From RGIG426 sp045639905 (GTDB lineage Bacteria; Bacillota; Clostridia; Oscillospirales; Acutalibacteraceae): a stretch of DNA of 64,000 nucleotides. The notes under the pieces were generated by a model. The model was not told where the DNA came from, ran no database searches, and saw nothing but the letters and a program-made list of their open reading frames with translations. The stretch spans positions 1-64,000 of the forward strand of contig JAZUDZ010000044.1 in assembly GCA_045639905.1 (NCBI GenBank), read 5' to 3'. Within the stretch, counting starts at the first letter, position 1. Each line of letters starts with the position of its first letter. Both the position numbers and the translations under genes were made by a program. Positions 60,477 to 64,000 of the stretch are shown here, one piece after another.

Positions 60477-61523
60477 TCACCGTATCCTATGGACTTCCAA
60501 CAGTTTTGTTACCAGTTTATCCATAATCATCCACTCATCAACGGAAAAGGATTTCAAAGCCAAATCCGCTTCCGCCAATATATCCAAACATTTTCGCAAA
60601 TCATCAAAAGAAATCTTTGCGGAATCCCGTCCCGCATTGGTCAGCACAAACACACGGTTTTGTTTATACCCGTATGCCGCCGCCAGCTCTTCCGGTTGCC
60701 GGCCGCTGGCTTTCGCCACCTTGGCACGATACAAATCCGAATAAGCATTGCTCAAAATCGCCAAAATCCCAAGCGGATCCTCTTTTTGATTCTTCAGCCC
60801 TCGAAGAAGAGTAAACGCACGGGTTGTATTTCCTCTGAGAATACAACCGGACAAATTAAACACAACCGATTCAAGGCTTTCCGTAGTTGCCGTCCTCACC
60901 ATTTCTTCAGAGATGGTTCCGCCTTCTCCGGCCAACGCACTCAGTTTGTCGATTTCATTAATCAGCGTCCGCAAATCGGCGCCGACTCGGTCAATCAAGG
61001 CATAGGCCACGTCCATTTCCAGGACGACACCTCTTTTTTTGGCGCCGGCACACAGTGTTCTGGCGCATTCACTGCGCTGCATAAGAGGAAAATTCACCAC
61101 GTAGCCACTTTCTCCAAACGCCTTGATAAAAGCAGACCACCGTGCCGTTTTCATATTAACGGTTGTCGTGGACAAACGCAAAATCAGCGTACCGGTATCG
61201 GGTAAGTCCTTTAAAAAGGCCAGCCAGTCTCCGTAGGCACCTTCATCCAGTTGTGTGACATCCAGTTCCTTGACAAGGACGCACTTGCGGTCTGCACCCC
61301 AGGAAACCGTTTCCAGTGCCCCGGCAATTTCTCCGATAGATGATTCATCCCCGATAAACGATTCAAAGCCCAGAGAATTCGCTGCATCTTCGCCGCAAAT
61401 CCAGGCAACCAATTTATCTGTATAAAAGCTGGTCAAATACGATTCATCCCCGTAAAGAAGATACGCATTTTGCGGGAGGGCTGAACGAATATGCTGTTTT
61501 AAATCTTTTTCAGTATGGGCCAA
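60477..61523 (-). CDS. holA: DNA polymerase III subunit delta
   Basis: 348-residue clamp-loader subunit. N-terminal AYLLYGDESYL segment, a domain with WGADRKCVLVKELD, and VGADLRTLINEIDKLSALAG are typical of the delta family. It opens the beta clamp. TTG at 61523 with AGGTGA 5 bases upstream is preferred; an in-frame GTG at 61532 lacks room for the site. Confidence 0.92.
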   Translation of the reverse strand: MAHTEKDLKQHIRSALPQNAYLLYGDESYLTSFYTDKLVAWICGEDAANSLGFESFIGDESSIGEIAGALETVSWGADRKCVLVKELDVTQLDEGAYGDWLAFLKDLPDTGTLILRLSTTTVNMKTARWSAFIKAFGESGYVVNFPLMQRSECARTLCAGAKKRGVVLEMDVAYALIDRVGADLRTLINEIDKLSALAGEGGTISEEMVRTATTESLESVVFNLSGCILRGNTTRAFTLLRGLKNQKEDPLGILAILSNAYSDLYRAKVAKASGRQPEELAAAYGYKQNRVFVLTNAGRDSAKISFDDLRKCLDILAEADLALKSFSVDEWMIMDKLVTKLLEVHRIR

Positions 61524-61539
61524 CCCTCTCACCTCTTTC

Positions 61540-63378
61540 TCAGGACCGTTCTTTGTCCTTTCTTCTGGCTAAATCTTTCATACGAAGTTCATGAGACAAA
61601 ATCCGTTTTCGTAAACGAATGTGGTTCGGTGTAATCTCCACCAGTTCGTCGTCATTTATAAATTCCAATGACTGTTCCAAGGAAAGTTTTACCGGAGGCG
61701 TCAGGCGAAGTGCCTCGTCGGAACCGGCTGCACGCATATTGGTTACGTGCTTCTTTTTACAAACGTTGACGGTAATATCTTCATTTTTGGGAGATTGTCC
61801 GACAATCATTCCTTCATACACCGGAATGCCCGGCCCGACAAACATATCACCGCGGTCTTGTGCATTAAACAAACCGTAGCTGGTCGTATCGCCGGTCTCA
61901 AAGCAAACCAACGAGCCTTGCACACGCTGCGGAATCTCACCTTTAAATTCCTCATACCCATCAAAAATACTATTCATAATACCGTTACCGTTGGTGTCGG
62001 TAAGTAGTTTCTGACGGAAACCCATCAAGCCGCGGGAAGGCACTCGGAATTCCAAATGGCAAACACCGGTATCGCGTGTCACCATGTTCAGCATTTCCGC
62101 CTTACGGTTGCCAAGGCCCTCCATAACCGGACCCACATACGCTTCCGGCACTTCCACGCTCAGAAGCTCCATTGGCTCCAGTAGTTTTCCGTTTTCATCG
62201 GTTTTGTAAATAACTCGCGGATTGCTGACGGCGAATTCATACCCCTGACGACGCATCTGCTCAATCAAAATCGATAAGTGGAGTTCTCCGCGTCCGGCCA
62301 CTTCAAACGTATCGGTTGTATCCGTTTCCTTAACGCGCATACTGACATTGGTTTCCACTTCTTTAAACAAACGGTCACGCAGGTTACGAGATGTAACGAA
62401 CTTACCGTCCTGCCCTGCAAACGGGCTGTTATTGACCATGAAGAGCATCGAAATGGTCGGCTCATCAATCGTTACAAACGGCAACGGCTCAACGTGCTCG
62501 GGGTCACAGGCGGTCTCGCCGATGTTCAAATGCGGAATACCGCTGACGGAAATCAAATCACCCATTTTGGCTTCTTCGCATTCCACCCGGTTCAGACCCT
62601 CGAACTGATAAAGCTTACCGATCTTTGCCGAAACGGTTTTTCCGTCCGCTTTGCAAATCGTGACGGTTTGACCGGTCTTTACACAGCCGCGCTCCACACG
62701 TCCGACACCGATCCGTCCGACATAATCATCATAATCGATATTGGAAAACCGAATTTGAAGCGGACCGTCCAAATCACCTTCCGGTGCCGGAACATGCTCC
62801 ATAATGGCATCCAAAAGAGGCTGCATATCGCCCCCCTGAACATTCGGGTCCAAAGAAGCATACCCGTTTCGGGCAGAAGCATACACAACCGGAAAATCCA
62901 GCTGTTCTTCGTCTGCATCCAGTTCAATAAACAAGTCGAGCAGCTCGTCAATCACTTCATTGGGACGAGCGCCGTCACGGTCAATTTTATTAATAACCAC
63001 AAGCGGTTTTTTGCCGGCTTCCAACGCTTTTTTCAGAACAAATCTTGTCTGCGGCATACAACCTTCAAAAGCGTCAACCAAAAGCAAAACACCGTCAACC
63101 ATAAGCATAATACGTTCCACTTCGCCACCGAAGTCCGCGTGTCCCGGAGTGTCCACAATATTGATTTTCGTGTCACCGATTCGCACAGCGGTATTCTTGG
63201 ACAGAATCGTGATACCACGCTCTTTTTCCAAATCCCCGGAATCCATAACACGCTCATCAACCTGCTCGTTTTCGCGGAAAATGCCGCTCTGGTGAAGAAG
63301 TTGGTCCACCAAAGTTGTCTTACCGTGGTCAACGTGGGCAATAATGGCAATGTTTCGCAGATTTTCTCTTTTTCCCAT
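61540..63378 (-). CDS. typA: Translational GTPase TypA/BipA
   Basis: 612-residue ribosome-associated GTPase. G1 AHVDHGKTTL, G2 region ERGITI, G3 DTPGHADFGG, G4 NKID; elongation-factor-G-like domains follow, then the BipA-specific C-terminus (KKKHVTNMRAAGSDEALRL, LVEITPNHIRLRK). Acts in 50S assembly and stress adaptation. The ribosome-binding site (GAGATGA) is weak. Confidence 0.96.
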   Translation of the reverse strand: MGKRENLRNIAIIAHVDHGKTTLVDQLLHQSGIFRENEQVDERVMDSGDLEKERGITILSKNTAVRIGDTKINIVDTPGHADFGGEVERIMLMVDGVLLLVDAFEGCMPQTRFVLKKALEAGKKPLVVINKIDRDGARPNEVIDELLDLFIELDADEEQLDFPVVYASARNGYASLDPNVQGGDMQPLLDAIMEHVPAPEGDLDGPLQIRFSNIDYDDYVGRIGVGRVERGCVKTGQTVTICKADGKTVSAKIGKLYQFEGLNRVECEEAKMGDLISVSGIPHLNIGETACDPEHVEPLPFVTIDEPTISMLFMVNNSPFAGQDGKFVTSRNLRDRLFKEVETNVSMRVKETDTTDTFEVAGRGELHLSILIEQMRRQGYEFAVSNPRVIYKTDENGKLLEPMELLSVEVPEAYVGPVMEGLGNRKAEMLNMVTRDTGVCHLEFRVPSRGLMGFRQKLLTDTNGNGIMNSIFDGYEEFKGEIPQRVQGSLVCFETGDTTSYGLFNAQDRGDMFVGPGIPVYEGMIVGQSPKNEDITVNVCKKKHVTNMRAAGSDEALRLTPPVKLSLEQSLEFINDDELVEITPNHIRLRKRILSHELRMKDLARRKDKERS

Positions 63379-63413
63379 CTAAATCATCTCACAAGTTATC
63401 GTAGTATATCGTT

Positions 63414-63437
63414 AGGATGCTCCGCCGGGAGCATCCT
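63414..63437. other. GC-rich hairpin between M23 peptidase and typA genes
   Basis: TAGGATGCTCC / GGAGCATCCTA perfect stem around CGGC. No T run on the minus strand, so it is a weak terminator candidate or an mRNA 3' structure. Confidence 0.5.
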
Positions 63438-63448
63438 AAAAAGCAAGT

Positions 63449-64000
63449 TTAACTGGTAATCAGCGGATACGGGTCGATACGGCTGCCCTTATAGTAAACC
63501 TCAAAATGGAGGTGGTTACAGGTACTGTATCCGGTTGATCCGACGCGTCCGAGAACCTGTCCCTGCGACACTTTATCGCCGGCAGATACGAGTACTGCGG
63601 AGCAGTGGGAATACCTGGTCTGGTAGGAACCGTGATCCACCAGAATAGTTTCACCCCAACCGCCGTTATATCCATAGCCGATAGCCTCAACGACCGTGCC
63701 GCCATCAGCAGCAACAATCGGAGCACCATAGTTTCCGAAAATATCAATACCGTTATGGAAACGGCCCACCTGATAGCCAAAGGTCTCGCCCACACTGTAA
63801 GAGCTGGGAAGAGGCCAAATAAACTTTCCGCAAACCACACCGTCACCGGCAACACCGGAACCATGACCCAGGTTCATAGCACCCACGGCATTTACCTGCG
63901 TAATGGGTTCACGAAGCACTTCCGCACCCGTTTTTTTGCGGGAAACCTCTTTACCGTCAACAAAAGACACTTCATACGTCAACTGACGCACGCCGTTTTT
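63449..64000 (-). CDS. M23-family peptidase with G5 domain, C-terminal part
   Basis: At least 183 residues; the frame stays open past the right edge, so the N-terminus is missing. The visible start (NGVRQLTYEVSFVDGKEV) is the end of a G5 domain, then the LytM/M23 peptidase: HNGIDIFG (His and Asp zinc ligands) and NHLHFEVYYKG (HxH). This is a zinc endopeptidase expected outside the membrane, acting on peptidoglycan. A LysM or transmembrane segment probably lies upstream in the missing part. Confidence 0.92.
   Translation of the reverse strand, partial: KNGVRQLTYEVSFVDGKEVSRKKTGAEVLREPITQVNAVGAMNLGHGSGVAGDGVVCGKFIWPLPSSYSVGETFGYQVGRFHNGIDIFGNYGAPIVAADGGTVVEAIGYGYNGGWGETILVDHGSYQTRYSHCSAVLVSAGDKVSQGQVLGRVGSTGYSTCNHLHFEVYYKGSRIDPYPLITS

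Noticed and set aside
63379..63448. Promoter for typA near TATACT at about 63400
   Set aside because: No acceptable -35 at 16-19 bases; the nearby hairpin occupies that position.
62278..63459. Long plus-strand frame opposite typA
   Set aside because: Antisense shadow of a well-conserved gene, no recognisable protein motif.

Overview
The window reads as core chromosome of a low-to-moderate GC Firmicute, most likely in class Clostridia. Evidence: a PolC-type replicative polymerase, CtsR-McsA-McsB heat-shock genes, a Tyr T-box leader, RNase M5, RemA, ThyX, TrkAH, and the gene orders tig-clpP-clpX-lon-ysxC and yicC-remA-gmk-rpoZ-priA-def-fmt-rsmB-rlmN-prpC-prkC-rsgA. Placement below class is a guess (an Oscillospirales-like gut lineage would fit). 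Almost every gene is on the minus strand; only a truncated membrane protein at the left edge and one small membrane protein at 26.2 kb are on plus. That suggests one replichore with the minus strand as leading strand. No phage, IS element, CRISPR array or rRNA was seen.

Layout, in plus coordinates. 0.1-5 kb: MBL-fold hydrolase, ABC-F ATPase, lysA, ysxC. 5-11 kb: protein quality control (lon, clpX, clpP, and a trigger factor with an unusual Lys/Ala repeat tail). 11-16 kb: phosphoesterase, thrC, rnhB, rbgA, lepB, rplS. 16-20.4 kb: DUF2344 protein, B12-type radical SAM protein, sirtuin, and an esterase-like lipoprotein with Asp in place of the nucleophile Ser. 20.5-22.3 kb: a nucleotidyltransferase (DUF4037) plus TPR protein pair. 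22.3-22.8 kb: five tRNAs. 22.9-26.1 kb: hslO, methyltransferase, tyrS with T-box. 26.7-32.1 kb: polC (without its exonuclease insert), ispG, rnpB. 32.2-42 kb: mltG, DJ-1-like protein, tmk, thyX, an MreB-family gene, recD2, trkH, trkA. 42-54 kb: the large translation/signalling cluster from rsgA to yicC. 54-59.3 kb: RluA-type synthase, repeat lipoprotein, GIY-YIG protein, two tRNAs, mcsB-mcsA-ctsR, and a lone precorrin-2 dehydrogenase-like gene. 59.4-64 kb: rlmH, rnmV, holA, typA, and the C-terminal part of an M23 peptidase.

The genes mostly serve information processing: replication (polC, holA, priA, recD2), RNA processing and modification (rnpB, rnmV, rnhB, rlmN, rlmH, rsmB), ribosome assembly (rbgA, ysxC, rsgA, typA), protein maturation (def, fmt, lepB, clpXP, lon, hslO), and a PASTA kinase/PP2C phosphatase pair. 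The three gene-poor stretches over about 300 bases hold tRNAs (22240-22907), the tyrS T-box and divergent promoters (25808-26173), and rnpB with its terminator (31723-32218).

Most notable: a PolC whose PHP domain is uninterrupted and keeps all nine candidate metal ligands while the DEDD exonuclease is absent; a trigger factor with a nested 18-residue histone-H1-like repeat tail; an esterase-fold lipoprotein with a GWDAG elbow; a three-repeat lipoprotein of unknown function; and an AAAGGTCA-rich operator region upstream of ctsR. I found no clearly new defence or mobile system.
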